Source: VAZQ01 sp035552735 (lineage in GTDB: Bacteria; Pseudomonadota; Alphaproteobacteria; Rhizobiales; Xanthobacteraceae). Taken from it: a DNA stretch of 32,409 nt. The DNA lies in the NCBI GenBank assembly GCA_035552735.1, contig DASZKX010000217.1, positions 1 to 32,409 on the forward strand, written 5' to 3'. The notes under the pieces were generated by a model. It was given only the letters and a program-made list of their open reading frames with translations, did not search any database and had not been told where the DNA came from. The position numbers and the translations under genes were made by a program. Shown piece by piece: positions 6,577-14,888 of the stretch (position 1 is the stretch's first letter; each line of letters starts with the position of its first letter).

Positions 6577-7569
6577 TCACTCCGTCACCTGCGTCACGCC
6601 CGGCAGGATGAGGCGATCGACATTGAGATCGGGCGAGATGTCGCCGAGCTCCCGCAGTGCGGCCAGCATGGCATTCATTTTGGTCCGGGACACCTGCCCG
6701 CTCGCATCGAAGAAATTCCTGGATTGCAGAAAGTCATAGGCCTTGGCGACATCCTCCGGCTTCTGCCGCGTGGCCTCGACCATCAGGGCGATGGCCGGCT
6801 CGCGATTCCGCGGGTCCAGAAACCACGCCATGCTCTGATTGTGAACCGCGATCAGCCGCTCGAGCGTGGCCCGATGCGTCATGGCCCAGTTGCGATTGAC
6901 CACCGCGCCGGTGAACGGCAGCTCGGGCGTGTAATCGACCGACAGGCCCAAGGTCCGGAACCCGGCCGACTCGGCGAAGAAGTTGAACGGCGGCAGCAGA
7001 ATGGTGGCATCGATCGCGCCCGCCAAGAGCGCCGAGAAGCGCGCCGTGGTCGCGCCCGCGAACAAGGTCTCGACGTCCCCCGGCTTCATGCCGTTGCCGG
7101 CCAGCATCCGCTCCACATAGAGCCGCGTGATGCCCTTGGGACCATCCACCATGATGGTCTTGCCCTTGAGCGCCTTGATGCTCGCGATGGCGGGCTTGGC
7201 CAGCAAGGCATAGGGCGGCGACACCATCTCCAGGCGCAGCACCGCGATCGGCGCGCCCTTGTCGATGGCATAGACCGGATCGACGATGCCGGTCGACAGG
7301 GCGGCATCGAGCGAGCCGGCGGCGAGCTGCTGCACCAAGGCGTTGCTGGAGAGCGTGAACACGGTGGCGAGCTGGATGTCCTTGGCCGCGTAAAATCCCT
7401 GCTTGAGGCCCACATAGATCGGCCAGTGGGTGGCCGAGACCGCGCCGACCAGACCGATGGTGATGGTCTCGGCGCGCGCGGCCGGTACCGGCACGACACC
7501 CGAGACGGCTGCTGAAACCAGCAACCCCGACAATGCATGCTTGAGCCGCCGGGGCCTGTTCATGTTCAT
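6577..7569 (-). CDS. NMT1/SsuA-like ABC substrate-binding protein
   Basis: A 330-residue periplasmic binding protein of the NMT1/TauA/SsuA type: signal peptide ending V-P-A-A-R-A-E, then ITIGLVGAVSATHWPIYVG, KQGFYAAKDI, the A-A-G-S-L-D-A-A-L-S-T-G pocket segment and L-K-G-K-T-I-M-V-D-G-P-K-G. Such proteins deliver sulfonates, pyrimidine precursors, hydroxymethylpyrimidine or other small organics to an ABC transporter; the ligand cannot be read from sequence. Start ATG 7569 has GGAGCGG upstream; ATG 7563 is an alternative. The start overlaps the stop of a 40-codon remnant (ATGA), implying coupled translation. No ABC permease or ATPase gene is in the window. Confidence 0.9.
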   Translation of the reverse strand: MNMNRPRRLKHALSGLLVSAAVSGVVPVPAARAETITIGLVGAVSATHWPIYVGLKQGFYAAKDIQLATVFTLSSNALVQQLAAGSLDAALSTGIVDPVYAIDKGAPIAVLRLEMVSPPYALLAKPAIASIKALKGKTIMVDGPKGITRLYVERMLAGNGMKPGDVETLFAGATTARFSALLAGAIDATILLPPFNFFAESAGFRTLGLSVDYTPELPFTGAVVNRNWAMTHRATLERLIAVHNQSMAWFLDPRNREPAIALMVEATRQKPEDVAKAYDFLQSRNFFDASGQVSRTKMNAMLAALRELGDISPDLNVDRLILPGVTQVTE

Positions 7570-7688
7570 GGCCCGCTCCGGGGATAGGCTTGGGCGGCAT
7601 AATGCCGCGCGATCTCGGCACCGGTCGCCTTCCACACACCCTCGTCCCGGCAGATATGGGGAAACGGGCCGTAGGGCGCGGGCTTCAT
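7566..7688 (-). pseudogene. 40-codon remnant resembling the two ends of a polysaccharide deacetylase
   Basis: The frame from ATG 7688 to TGA 7568-7566 reads MKPAPYGPFPHICR then DEGVWKATGAEIARHYAAQA and a short tail. The first part resembles the opening of polysaccharide deacetylase/PuuE-type proteins (P-Y-G-P-F-P-Y). The second resembles their C-terminus (G-V-W-x-A-T-x-x-E-I-A-x-H-Y). The catalytic body of roughly 250 residues is missing, as expected after an in-frame internal deletion. Its stop overlaps the next start as ATGA, an operon arrangement typical of an intact gene pair. The match is from memory; a genuine small protein is the alternative. Confidence 0.4.
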
Positions 7689-8033
7689 CCGCAGGTCCCG
7701 GCGGCCGCGCGGCACACGCGCTCCGGCGCGGCTGGACGCTTCCGGCAATGCTCCAAATCGGCCGCCACGCAGGGATCCTTTCGTGCGGGGCAAATCTAGC
7801 GGGGCGAGGCCAGGATGTAAATTTGGCGCCCGTGAGGTAGCGAACTCATCGGCGCGCTGTTAGGGGGTGTCGGGCGGACCCGATCCACGCCGCCGCCGGC
7901 GTATCGTGCTCGAATACGACCACCCCGAAGAGTTCTCGGCCTGCGGTTTGTTCAACCGCAGGCCGCCGCAACCCAGACCCGTACGCAGACTATGCGGTCT
8001 GGGCGCAGGGGGATGTTTCCTGCCGACGAGGCG
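7689..8033. other. intergenic stretch, no gene seen
   Basis: Holds the presumed promoter of the minus-strand binding-protein operon in its left part and two hairpins downstream of the His-rich gene in its right part. No open frame has support. Confidence 0.4.
7937..8003 (-). terminator. two hairpins downstream of the His-rich repeat gene
   Basis: CGGCCTGCGGTT / AACCGCAGGCCG (7937-7948 with 7954-7965, 5-base loop) and CCCAGACC / GGTCTGGG (7972-7979 with 7996-8003) lie 30-97 nt past the stop of the minus-strand gene. Neither is followed by a T run, so they are weak as intrinsic terminators but could define the mRNA 3' end. Confidence 0.35.
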
Positions 8034-8825
8034 TCAGTTCACGATCACCTTGTTGCTCTTCACCTCGTGGGCGACCAGCCCTTGCGTCTTGACCACATCG
8101 GCGTGCTTGACCGGCTTCGACACCTTCACGGTCTTCAGCGGGCTTGCAGGCTTGTGGTTCTTGGCGACCGTCAGGTGATGCCCATGACGGTTGGCCACCT
8201 TGATCTTCTTGATGACCCGGTCGGCCTTGATGACCTTCACGACCGGCTTGGAGGCGGTCGGCGTCGCGGTCGAAACCGAGCGGGTCGCAGTCACGGTCTT
8301 GATCGCCGGCTTCGACATCTTCGCGGTCTTCACATGGCTTGCCGGCGCGTGGGTCTTGACGACCATCAGATGATGCACGTGGCGATGAGCGACCTTGATG
8401 ATCTTGTGGTGCTCGGTTTTGGCATGCGCGGTTTTGGCATGCGTGGTCTTGACGTGCTCGATCTTGACATGCTCGGTTTTGGGCGCCGTCCAGGGGAACA
8501 GCGTCACGGGCGAAGCCGCCGGGCGCGCCATCACGGTCTTGGCCGGCTTCGACACCTTCGCGGTCTTCACATGGCTTGCCGGCTTGTGGTTCTTGGCCAC
8601 CATCAGGTGATGCACATGGCGATGAGCGACCTTGATGGTCTTGCGGTGCTCCGTTTTGGTGACGGTCTTGGTCGCGTCCTTGAAGGCCGGCGTCACCGCG
8701 GGAGCCGCGGTGGTGGTGGTTGCCGCCACGGGCGCCGCCGGGGTCGATTTCACGGCATCGGCGGCAAGCGCCGGCGCCACGAGCATTGTGGTCGCGATCA
8801 ACGCGACTGCGAATTTCCGGATCAT
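8034..8825 (-). CDS. secreted His/Lys-rich repeat protein
   Basis: A 263-residue protein with a signal peptide (MIRKFAVALIATTMLVAPAL, cleavage after A-L-A-A) followed by an Ala/Thr/Pro-rich linker. The body has three imperfect repeats of about 40 residues at roughly 58-98, 136-178 and 204-240, each built on I-K-V-A-x-R-H-x-H-H-L-x-V, then P-A-S-x-x-K-T-x-K-x-S-K-P. Between repeats 1 and 2 lie five tandem pentads K-x-x-H-x (116-140: KTEHV, KIEHV, KTTHA, KTAHA, KTEHH). There are no cysteines. The H-x-H-H clusters suggest metal binding, and high Lys suggests contact with polyanions such as cell-surface polymers or nucleic acid. No known domain was recognised. Start ATG 8825 follows AAAGGACA; the frame upstream to 8924 lacks a binding site. 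Confidence 0.75.
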   Translation of the reverse strand: MIRKFAVALIATTMLVAPALAADAVKSTPAAPVAATTTTAAPAVTPAFKDATKTVTKTEHRKTIKVAHRHVHHLMVAKNHKPASHVKTAKVSKPAKTVMARPAASPVTLFPWTAPKTEHVKIEHVKTTHAKTAHAKTEHHKIIKVAHRHVHHLMVVKTHAPASHVKTAKMSKPAIKTVTATRSVSTATPTASKPVVKVIKADRVIKKIKVANRHGHHLTVAKNHKPASPLKTVKVSKPVKHADVVKTQGLVAHEVKSNKVIVN

Positions 8826-9031
8826 GGAATTGTCCTTTGGAGAGGTCCGCTCTGGCTGAAGTGCGGACCAGGCTTCGATGATCGGCCCAATGCCGATCCT
8901 GCCGAGACTGTGCATCACGCGCACTGAACCGGTTCTGAAGCGCGACGATACCGCTCGTTCATCCCGATGAATGTGCGTTGCAGGCGACCGTCATCCGCCG
9001 TTCATATTGGCGACTGAGCGCGCCAACGGGT

Positions 9032-9367
9032 TCACGCCTTCCCGGCGGCTGCCTCGGTCTCCGCCAGCAACCAAGCCAGATAGGGCGCATCGACCTGCTC
9101 GACCGGCACTACCATGATGGCGGGCGTGGTGTAGGAATGGTCGGCCTTCACGGCTTCGCTGACACGCTCGGCGAGCGAGGCGCGTGTCTTGATGATCATC
9201 ACCACCTCCTCGCCCCGCTCGATCGCCCCCTGCCACCAATAGTGCGACACCATGCCGGGGAGGATATTGACGCAGGCGGCCAGGCGCTGCTCCACGATGG
9301 AGCGCCCTGCCCGCTCCGCCTCGACAATCGAGGGATAGGTCGTATAGACGAGAAGCGCGCGTTCCAT
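9032..9367 (-). CDS. cutA: divalent cation tolerance protein CutA
   Basis: A 111-residue protein of standard CutA length. It contains V-Y-T-T-Y-P-S at the first strand, E-Q-R-L-A-A-C-V-N-I-L-P-G, the W-W-Q-G-A-I-E-R-G-E-E segment, M-I-I-K-T-R and Y-T-T-P-A-I-M-V-V-P-V, all hallmarks of the trimeric ferredoxin-like CutA1 fold. CutA is linked to copper and other divalent metal tolerance, though its exact activity is debated. Start ATG 9367 has AAAGGGA upstream; a longer frame to 9466 would run into the divergent NAD kinase promoter region. It is transcribed divergently from nadK. Confidence 0.92.
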   Translation of the reverse strand: MERALLVYTTYPSIVEAERAGRSIVEQRLAACVNILPGMVSHYWWQGAIERGEEVVMIIKTRASLAERVSEAVKADHSYTTPAIMVVPVEQVDAPYLAWLLAETEAAAGKA

Positions 9368-9483
9368 GTCGGCGTGTCCCTTTCGAAAGCGCCGCTCCCC
9401 CCTCGCCCGGCCAGAGCATGAAGAAAAGCGAGCCCCATGAAACCAAGTGCATCCAAGCGATATCAAGCGCGCCGAGCAAACCC

Positions 9484-10251
9484 GTGAGCTTCGAGCGCAT
9501 CGCCTTCGTGGCAGGGCCGATCGCCGAGGCCGAGGAGGCCCTGCAGCGGCTCTCCAAACGCTACGGCAATATCGCGCCCGCGCAGGCCGACGTCATCGTC
9601 GCGCTCGGCGGCGACGGCTTCATGCTGCAGACCCTGCATGAGTTCATGAGCTCTCGCAAGCCGATCTACGGCATGCATCGCGGCACCGTCGGTTTCCTGA
9701 TGAACGAGTACCACGAGGAGCATTTGCGCGAGCGTCTGACCGCCGCCCGCACCACCGTGATCCACCCGCTGCTCATGCGTGCCCACGCGAACGACGGCAG
9801 CGTCCGCGATTTTCATGCCTTCAACGAGGTCTCGCTGTTTCGTCAGGCCTATCAGGCGGCGCGCCTGCGCATCCTGATCGACGGCAAGGAGCGCCTCGCC
9901 GAGCTGGTCGCCGACGGCGTGCTGCTGGCGACCCCGGCGGGCTCGACCGCCTACAACCTCTCCGCCCAGGGTCCGATCATCCCGATCAACGCACAGCTGA
10001 TGGCGCTGACCCCGATCAGCCCGTTCCGGCCGCGGCGCTGGCGCGGCGCGCTCTTGCCCGACGGCGCGCGGGTGCGGGTCGAGATCCTGGAAGCGGCAAA
10101 GCGCCCGGTCGCGGCGGTCGCCGACCACGACGAGGTGAGAGATGTGCTGGCGGTCGACATCAAGATGGACCACGGCATCGGCATGCACATGCTGTTCGAT
10201 CCCGGCCACAACCTCGACGAGCGCATCGTGCGCGAGCAATTCGGGTTTTGA
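9484..10251 (+). CDS. nadK: NAD kinase
   Basis: Phosphorylates NAD to NADP in the cytoplasm. The protein has the diagnostic G-G-D-G-F-M-L-Q-T-L-H motif, the N-E-V-S-L segment and the G-D-G/T-P-A-G-S-T-A-Y-N-L-S-A-Q-G-P loop, and is 255 residues when started at GTG 9484, the usual length of rhizobial NAD kinases. That start gives V-S-F-E-R-I-A-F-V-A-G, matching the family opening. An in-frame ATG at 9418 would add 22 residues (MKKSEPHETK...) with no resemblance to the family and a poor binding site, but it cannot be excluded. Divergent from cutA. Confidence 0.92.
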   Translation: MSFERIAFVAGPIAEAEEALQRLSKRYGNIAPAQADVIVALGGDGFMLQTLHEFMSSRKPIYGMHRGTVGFLMNEYHEEHLRERLTAARTTVIHPLLMRAHANDGSVRDFHAFNEVSLFRQAYQAARLRILIDGKERLAELVADGVLLATPAGSTAYNLSAQGPIIPINAQLMALTPISPFRPRRWRGALLPDGARVRVEILEAAKRPVAAVADHDEVRDVLAVDIKMDHGIGMHMLFDPGHNLDERIVREQFGF

Positions 10252-10264
10252 GACAGCGGTTGCT

Positions 10265-10422
10265 GTAGGGTGGGCATTGCGCTCTGCCGGGCTTCCGAAC
10301 CGATTCGGCGACGCGCGCAATGCCCACGCGCCGCGCTCTCTCCATCGGGTCGCATGGGCAAAATCGCAAGTGAGGCCGGCGCAACCTCGTCGCCCTCTGC
10401 AGGCGATTTTGCCCACCCTGCA
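10265..10422. repeat. REP/BIME-like element with two perfect hairpins
   Basis: Left hairpin TGGGCATTGCGC (10271-10282) pairs with 10315-10326. Right hairpin TGGGCAAAATCGC (10355-10367) pairs with 10403-10415. The outer ends GTAGGGTGGGCA (10265) and TGCCCACCCTGC (10410) also pair with one mismatch. The element fills the space between convergent nadK and the MBL-fold gene. Its GTAGGG end recalls the element at 3148-3256. Confidence 0.75.
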
Positions 10423-10451
10423 CGCTGCGGGACGTCGATCCCGCTCCGCCT

Positions 10452-12005
10452 TCAGTTCGACGCCAGCGCCGCCGCGATGTCGCTTTCCTTGGTGGTGGTG
10501 CCGTGGCCTCCCGCGATGGTGGCGCCGGTGATGCCGTATTTGCGCGCCGCCTCGCCGACCGACACGGTCTGTGCGGAACGCTCAATGGTGCCGCGCGGCG
10601 AGATCAGGTCGGTGACGTACAGCACGTTGGCCTTGACCACGTGGCCGATGAACATGCCTTGGACGTGCGGATTGGTAATGTTGTAGATGCGGATCTCGTC
10701 CGTATCGTCCTTCAGCGACATCATGTCCTTCACCTCGACGATGTTCGCCGGCGTCGGCTTCTTTTGCAGATCGTCCGGCACCAGCGTACGGGGCGCCGCG
10801 ACGTCCTGCTCGAAGTAGGCCTTGTCGGGGCTCGGGACGATGATGGTCGCGCCCTCCGCCACGAAGGTCCGCATGCCGCCGGTATGGTCCATGTGGTGAT
10901 GTGTGAGGACCAGATACTTGATCGGCTTGCCGGGGTATTTGGCCTTCGCGGCATCGATGGTCCAGCGCGATTGCAGCTCGCCATAGGGGGCGTCGAAGAT
11001 GACCAGGTAGTCCTTCATGGCGACGATCAGGTTGTTGGCGGTTCCGCCCTCGACATGCTGCACATTGGGGGCGAGCTCGACCAGCTTGAGGCCGCCGCCG
11101 GTCGGGTAGATGACGTTGTCGCTCTCGAGGTAGCGCGTCAGGAACAGCCGGCGCAGAACCCATTGATACGGCACGTTGCCGGTGGCCGGCGGACCGGCCA
11201 CCGCCTTCACGGCTTCCGGCACCGCAAACGCGTCGACGGCAATCGCGGCATTCGCGGCGACGTCCCGATAATTGAGCTTGGCCACCTCGACGCCGTTGAT
11301 CTGATACGACAGCGACTGGGCGAGCTTGGCGCCGCCGACCGCCTTCCAGTCGGCGAGAACGAGATCATAATTCGAATCGCCGTGGATATTGTCGTCGTCC
11401 CGCGAGCGGATGGCCGCCGGCAGGTGCGTTTCGCGATCGAACAGAATGGTGAAATTGGTACCCTGGTCGGTGAACGCGACCGCCGGCAACGACCGTTGGC
11501 CGAGCTGTTGCGGCTCCGCGGCACGCACGTTGCCCGGGTCATCCGTCGCATCGATCAACAGCCGCGGCGAAGCCCGCTTGAGCTCGCGCAAGAGCGCGGC
11601 GAGGCGGTTGCGCGACATCGGCTGGCTGCCCTTGGGGTCGGTGACGACGCCGAAGGCGGGAAACAGGGTTTCGGTATATTTCAGCTTGATCGGCTCGGGA
11701 TATTTCTGGTCGCGGTCCCAGTCGGTACGGGCCACGCCTTTGGCGAGGTCCCAGGTTATCGCGAAGGTCGCATCGCCCAGAAAGCGCGGCTCGCCGCCGG
11801 CCGCCAGCGACTGGCCGGGCTCCCAGAACTTGGCGTCGCCCTTGACGGCGAGGCTCTTCAATCCGCGCAACGCATCGGCGCCGCCTTCCGCCGCGACCGC
11901 CTGCTTGACCAGGTCGGCGGGATTGCTCTGGGCGAAAGCGGGTTGCAGCGGGCCGGTAGCCAGCAGCAGGGCAGCCATCGACAAGGCGTATTTCGTTGGT
12001 CTCAT
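10452..12005 (-). CDS. secreted metallo-beta-lactamase-fold hydrolase
   Basis: A 517-residue protein with a Sec signal (cleavage near A-F-A-Q, residue 26). The first 290 residues are an uncharacterised beta-rich extension. The MBL domain occupies the rest. Its metal motif is T-H-H-H-M-D-H-T-G-G with H369, H371, D373 and H374; further probable ligands are H447 in N-P-H-V-Q-G, D466 in Y-V-T-D-L and H501 in G-G-H-G. The fold hydrolyses esters, amides or phosphodiesters with two metal ions; the substrate is unknown. Start ATG 12005 follows an excellent GGAGGAG. It lies 95 nt after the amidohydrolase on the same strand and may be co-transcribed with it. Confidence 0.88.
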   Translation of the reverse strand: MRPTKYALSMAALLLATGPLQPAFAQSNPADLVKQAVAAEGGADALRGLKSLAVKGDAKFWEPGQSLAAGGEPRFLGDATFAITWDLAKGVARTDWDRDQKYPEPIKLKYTETLFPAFGVVTDPKGSQPMSRNRLAALLRELKRASPRLLIDATDDPGNVRAAEPQQLGQRSLPAVAFTDQGTNFTILFDRETHLPAAIRSRDDDNIHGDSNYDLVLADWKAVGGAKLAQSLSYQINGVEVAKLNYRDVAANAAIAVDAFAVPEAVKAVAGPPATGNVPYQWVLRRLFLTRYLESDNVIYPTGGGLKLVELAPNVQHVEGGTANNLIVAMKDYLVIFDAPYGELQSRWTIDAAKAKYPGKPIKYLVLTHHHMDHTGGMRTFVAEGATIIVPSPDKAYFEQDVAAPRTLVPDDLQKKPTPANIVEVKDMMSLKDDTDEIRIYNITNPHVQGMFIGHVVKANVLYVTDLISPRGTIERSAQTVSVGEAARKYGITGATIAGGHGTTTKESDIAAALASN

Positions 12006-12100
12006 TGGGGGCTCCTCCGTTGTTTTGGCGTGCGATTGTACGTTTTATCGCGGTGGCCTTACAAGGCATCCGCTTGACGGCCCACGGCGCTGCGAAAACT

Positions 12101-13027
12101 CTAATTCAGCTTCAGGAGCCGCGCCGCGTTGCCGCCCATGACCTTGTCCCGCTCGGACGGCGTCATCCCGATCTGATCCATCATCTCGAGCCCTTCGCGC
12201 TTGAGCGGGATCAGCGGCGGCGAATCGGTCCCGAACACGAAACGGTCGGCGCCGACGGTGCGCAGGCACATGGCGGCGGCGAGCGGGGTGTAGCTCGTCG
12301 ATTCGAGATACATCATCTTGAGATAGTGACTGGGCGGATGCTTGATCAGCATGGGTTCGTAGGGACCGAGGAAGAAGGCGAACTCCGGCAGGTTGAAGGC
12401 ATAATCCATCCGGCCGATGACCTCGCAGATGCCGCCGCCGAGGTGGCTGCCGACCAGCTTGAGCGAGGGGAATTGCTCGAAGATGCCGCGCACGATCAGC
12501 CGCGCGAGCGACAGGCAGTTGTCGGCGGGCCGGCTGATGCTCGAGGCCAGCCGGTAGTCGGTCGTGGCCGGCGTCGTGGAATCGCCCGGATGAACGAACA
12601 CAGGAATGTCGAGATCGGTCACCAGCTTGAAGAACGGCTTGGCCGCGTCGGCATCCGGATACTGTCCGTGGTGGCTCGAGCCGATGATGGCGCCGCGGCA
12701 ATCGTCGTCCTTCACGGCGCGTTCGAGCTCGCGCAGGCACTCGTCGCCGCCACCCGGAACGCAGGTCGCCAACGCGACCAGCTTGTCGGGATGCAGATCA
12801 CGGCATTTGGCGAGGTAGCGGTTGGAATCCTCGAGCCCTGCCACCGTCTCGCTCACCGTCGTGCAGAACCGCAGGAAATGCCCGGCATTGCTGATTACGG
12901 ACTTGTCGAGGCCGGCGAGCGCATGGGCCGCCAGAACGTTCTCGAGCGTCATCGGACAGCGCCCGCGCCAATACGGCTTGGCCTGGTTCGCCGGACTATG
13001 GATGTGGGTGTGCCAATCGATCAGCAC
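12101..13027 (-). CDS. amidohydrolase family 2 (ACMSD-like) protein
   Basis: A 308-residue TIM-barrel metallo-hydrolase or decarboxylase. Metal-binding residues are visible in order: D-W-H-T-H (H6, H8), F-V-H-P-G-D (H146), G-S-H-L-G-G-G (H195) and F-G-T-D-S-P (D268). This arrangement is that of amidohydrolase_2 enzymes such as ACMSD, gamma-resorcylate decarboxylase and LigJ-type hydratases, which act on aromatic or dicarboxylic acids. The start codon is GTG 13027, chosen because AAGGAG lies 8 nt upstream and because the first residues lead directly into the H-x-H motif. It is followed by the MBL-fold gene on the same strand. Confidence 0.88.
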   Translation of the reverse strand: MLIDWHTHIHSPANQAKPYWRGRCPMTLENVLAAHALAGLDKSVISNAGHFLRFCTTVSETVAGLEDSNRYLAKCRDLHPDKLVALATCVPGGGDECLRELERAVKDDDCRGAIIGSSHHGQYPDADAAKPFFKLVTDLDIPVFVHPGDSTTPATTDYRLASSISRPADNCLSLARLIVRGIFEQFPSLKLVGSHLGGGICEVIGRMDYAFNLPEFAFFLGPYEPMLIKHPPSHYLKMMYLESTSYTPLAAAMCLRTVGADRFVFGTDSPPLIPLKREGLEMMDQIGMTPSERDKVMGGNAARLLKLN

Positions 13028-13397
13028 GAGCGGGTCTCCTTCACGGCGGGTACAATGGATCCGAAAATGCGTTGCACGTTATCTTCGATCGCGGCGCAAG
13101 ATGCTATATTTGTTGGTAAGGCCGGCACAGGGTTTCACTCCTTCTCCCCAACCGAGGTCGGATACATCCGAGCCCGGTCATGTTTAGGTGGCGAAGTCGG
13201 ATTTATCCGGCTTCGCGCGGGGAGAAGGTGGGATGAGGGGTCTCGGGCCATCAAGATTTCGATGACCGGTTCGTCGAGCCAGTTTAGGACTGCGAGTAAC
13301 ACAACCAAGTCCGTAGCCCCCAACCCTCCCCCCTTCGGGGCGAGGGAGTTCGCCTGCGCGAGAGGCAAAGCTATCGTTTCCAACGTAGCGGAGGTTT
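13028..13397. repeat. intergenic repeat block
   Basis: No gene. CCTTCTCCCC (13140-13149) pairs with GGGGAGAAGG (13219-13228). Inside it, GCGAAGTCGGAT / ATCCGGCTTCGC (13191-13216) forms a tight hairpin with one T-G wobble. The same CCTTCTCCCC/GGGGAGAAGG pair followed by GGGATGAGGGG recurs at 23388-23424. Such sequences are frequent intergenic repeats in Bradyrhizobium-type genomes. Confidence 0.65.
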
Positions 13398-14669
13398 CTA
13401 ATGGCTGGGTCGCAGGCGCGAACCGTCGGCCCCGCGCGTCTGCCGCGCCGCGCTCGGCAGGTAACGGCCGAGCACCCGCGCCCCGGCCAGCGGCAGGTCG
13501 ACCAGGCCCGGCATCAGATCGTCCTTGGCGAAGGCGGCGAACACCAGCGGCTTGCGCCAGGAGCGCAGATAGTCGGCGAGCGACAGATTGCCCGCGATCA
13601 TCTCCAGGCCGGCGGCCAGGATGTCGCGCGATCCGTGCATCCAGGCGACCTCGGCGTGGCAGCGGATCGGCGCAATCGTCTCGCCCATGGCCAGGCGCCA
13701 CAGCACATGGCCGAAATCGACGCCGGCGATCGAGCCCAGCGCATTCCATGTCCAGGCCCGGGCGTTGACGTCCAGGATCTTGAAGCGGCCGTCGCGACGA
13801 TCGCGCTTGAACTCGACCTCGACCAGCCCGCTGTAGTCGATCGACTGCAAGAAGCGGCAGGCCGCCTCCTCCACCTCGTTCTGCTCGACCGTCTCCACGA
13901 AGGTGCTGGTGTAGCCGAAATCGATCGGATATTGCCGCGAGCGCCGCGCCACCAGCGAGGCGACCGGCGCTCCCTTATCCCAGACCGCCGCGTAGGAGAA
14001 CTGCGCCGCACCGCCGCCCGGAATCAATTCCTGCAGCACGATGGCGCGCTCGCCCACCAGCGCGACCGCCTGCCGGTAGCGCGCCAGCAGCGCGGCCCGA
14101 TCATCGACGCGCCAGGCCTTGGCACGGGTGAAGACGTTTTTCTGCTCGCGCACCGTCGGCTTGAGGACCACCGGGAAACGGCAATCGAGCTCCGCCAGCT
14201 CCTGCAGATCGCGCACGGCGTAGCCGCGTGGATAGTCGATGCCGAGCGTGGCCGCGCGCTCATAGGTGAGACGCTTGTCGTGGGTAAAGCGCACCGTCTC
14301 CCAGGGCGGAACGGTGACGCGAAAGACGGTCGAGAGATCGGCACGATGCTGCGACAACAGCCGCAGCTCTGCGTCGCCGGCGGCGATCAGCACCCAGCCG
14401 TCCAGATGATGCTCGTGCGCCAGACGCCTGAGGAATTCGACCGCGCCCTCGTCATCCGGGCCGGCCCAGGCGAAGCTGCGTTGTGCATAGCGCGAATAGC
14501 GCGCGATCGGATGGTCGTCGGTCACGTACCAGACCGGGATGCCGCGCCGTCCCAGGCTGCGCGCGAGCGCCAGGCTGCCATGGGCGCCGCCGACGACGAG
14601 CGCGCCGGTGGGCCGCACCGCGCCTGCGCCGCGACCGGCAGCCGATGCCGATGGATCGGTCGGGCTCAT
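13398..14669 (-). CDS. ATP-grasp family protein
   Basis: A 423-residue ATP-grasp ligase. The pre-ATP-grasp domain begins G-A-L-V-V-G-G-A-H-G-S-L-A-L-A-R-S-L-G-R-R-G and contains V-W-Y-V-T-D. The ATP-grasp core has F-T-H-D-K (K132), V-V-L-K-P (K170), V-L-Q-E-L-I-P-G-G-G, then E-V-E-F-K-R-D and I-L-D-V-N-A-R-A-W-T-W-N with E285/E287 and N302 as likely Mg ligands. Family members form amide bonds by way of acyl-phosphates. This subtype resembles D-aspartate ligase or carbamoyl-phosphate-synthase-like enzymes found near capsule or exopolysaccharide genes; the substrate is unknown. Start ATG 14669 with GGGACC upstream. Divergent from the receiver gene. Confidence 0.85.
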   Translation of the reverse strand: MSPTDPSASAAGRGAGAVRPTGALVVGGAHGSLALARSLGRRGIPVWYVTDDHPIARYSRYAQRSFAWAGPDDEGAVEFLRRLAHEHHLDGWVLIAAGDAELRLLSQHRADLSTVFRVTVPPWETVRFTHDKRLTYERAATLGIDYPRGYAVRDLQELAELDCRFPVVLKPTVREQKNVFTRAKAWRVDDRAALLARYRQAVALVGERAIVLQELIPGGGAAQFSYAAVWDKGAPVASLVARRSRQYPIDFGYTSTFVETVEQNEVEEAACRFLQSIDYSGLVEVEFKRDRRDGRFKILDVNARAWTWNALGSIAGVDFGHVLWRLAMGETIAPIRCHAEVAWMHGSRDILAAGLEMIAGNLSLADYLRSWRKPLVFAAFAKDDLMPGLVDLPLAGARVLGRYLPSAARQTRGADGSRLRPSH

Positions 14670-14888
14670 TCGGCCGGTCCCATTCCGAGACCGTCGCTCA
14701 CTCTGGCTCTTGCCACGTCACGTTTCCCTTCGCGGCGGGCGCGACGGCAACCCGCCGCCACCGCCCGGCAGCCGTCCTTCGGAGCCGCCGCAGTCCTGAG
14801 GTTGAAAATACGGACGACGAGTGAATTTTTCTTAAGCCGGCAAGATGCCGGATTGGGCAAGAACGGAAATGATAGCGCTCGCGTATGC

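Noticed and set aside
4965..6611. Plus-strand frame of 548 codons
   Set aside because: It is antisense to the cupin and Bug genes, which have clear families and ribosome binding sites.
10503..12077. Plus-strand frame of 524 codons
   Set aside because: It is antisense to the MBL-fold gene with its full metal motif and strong Shine-Dalgarno.
13140..13228. Possible terminator for the amidohydrolase or ATP-grasp gene
   Set aside because: It lies upstream of the amidohydrolase and downstream of the ATP-grasp gene but lacks a T run, and the same arms recur elsewhere, so it was called a repeat.
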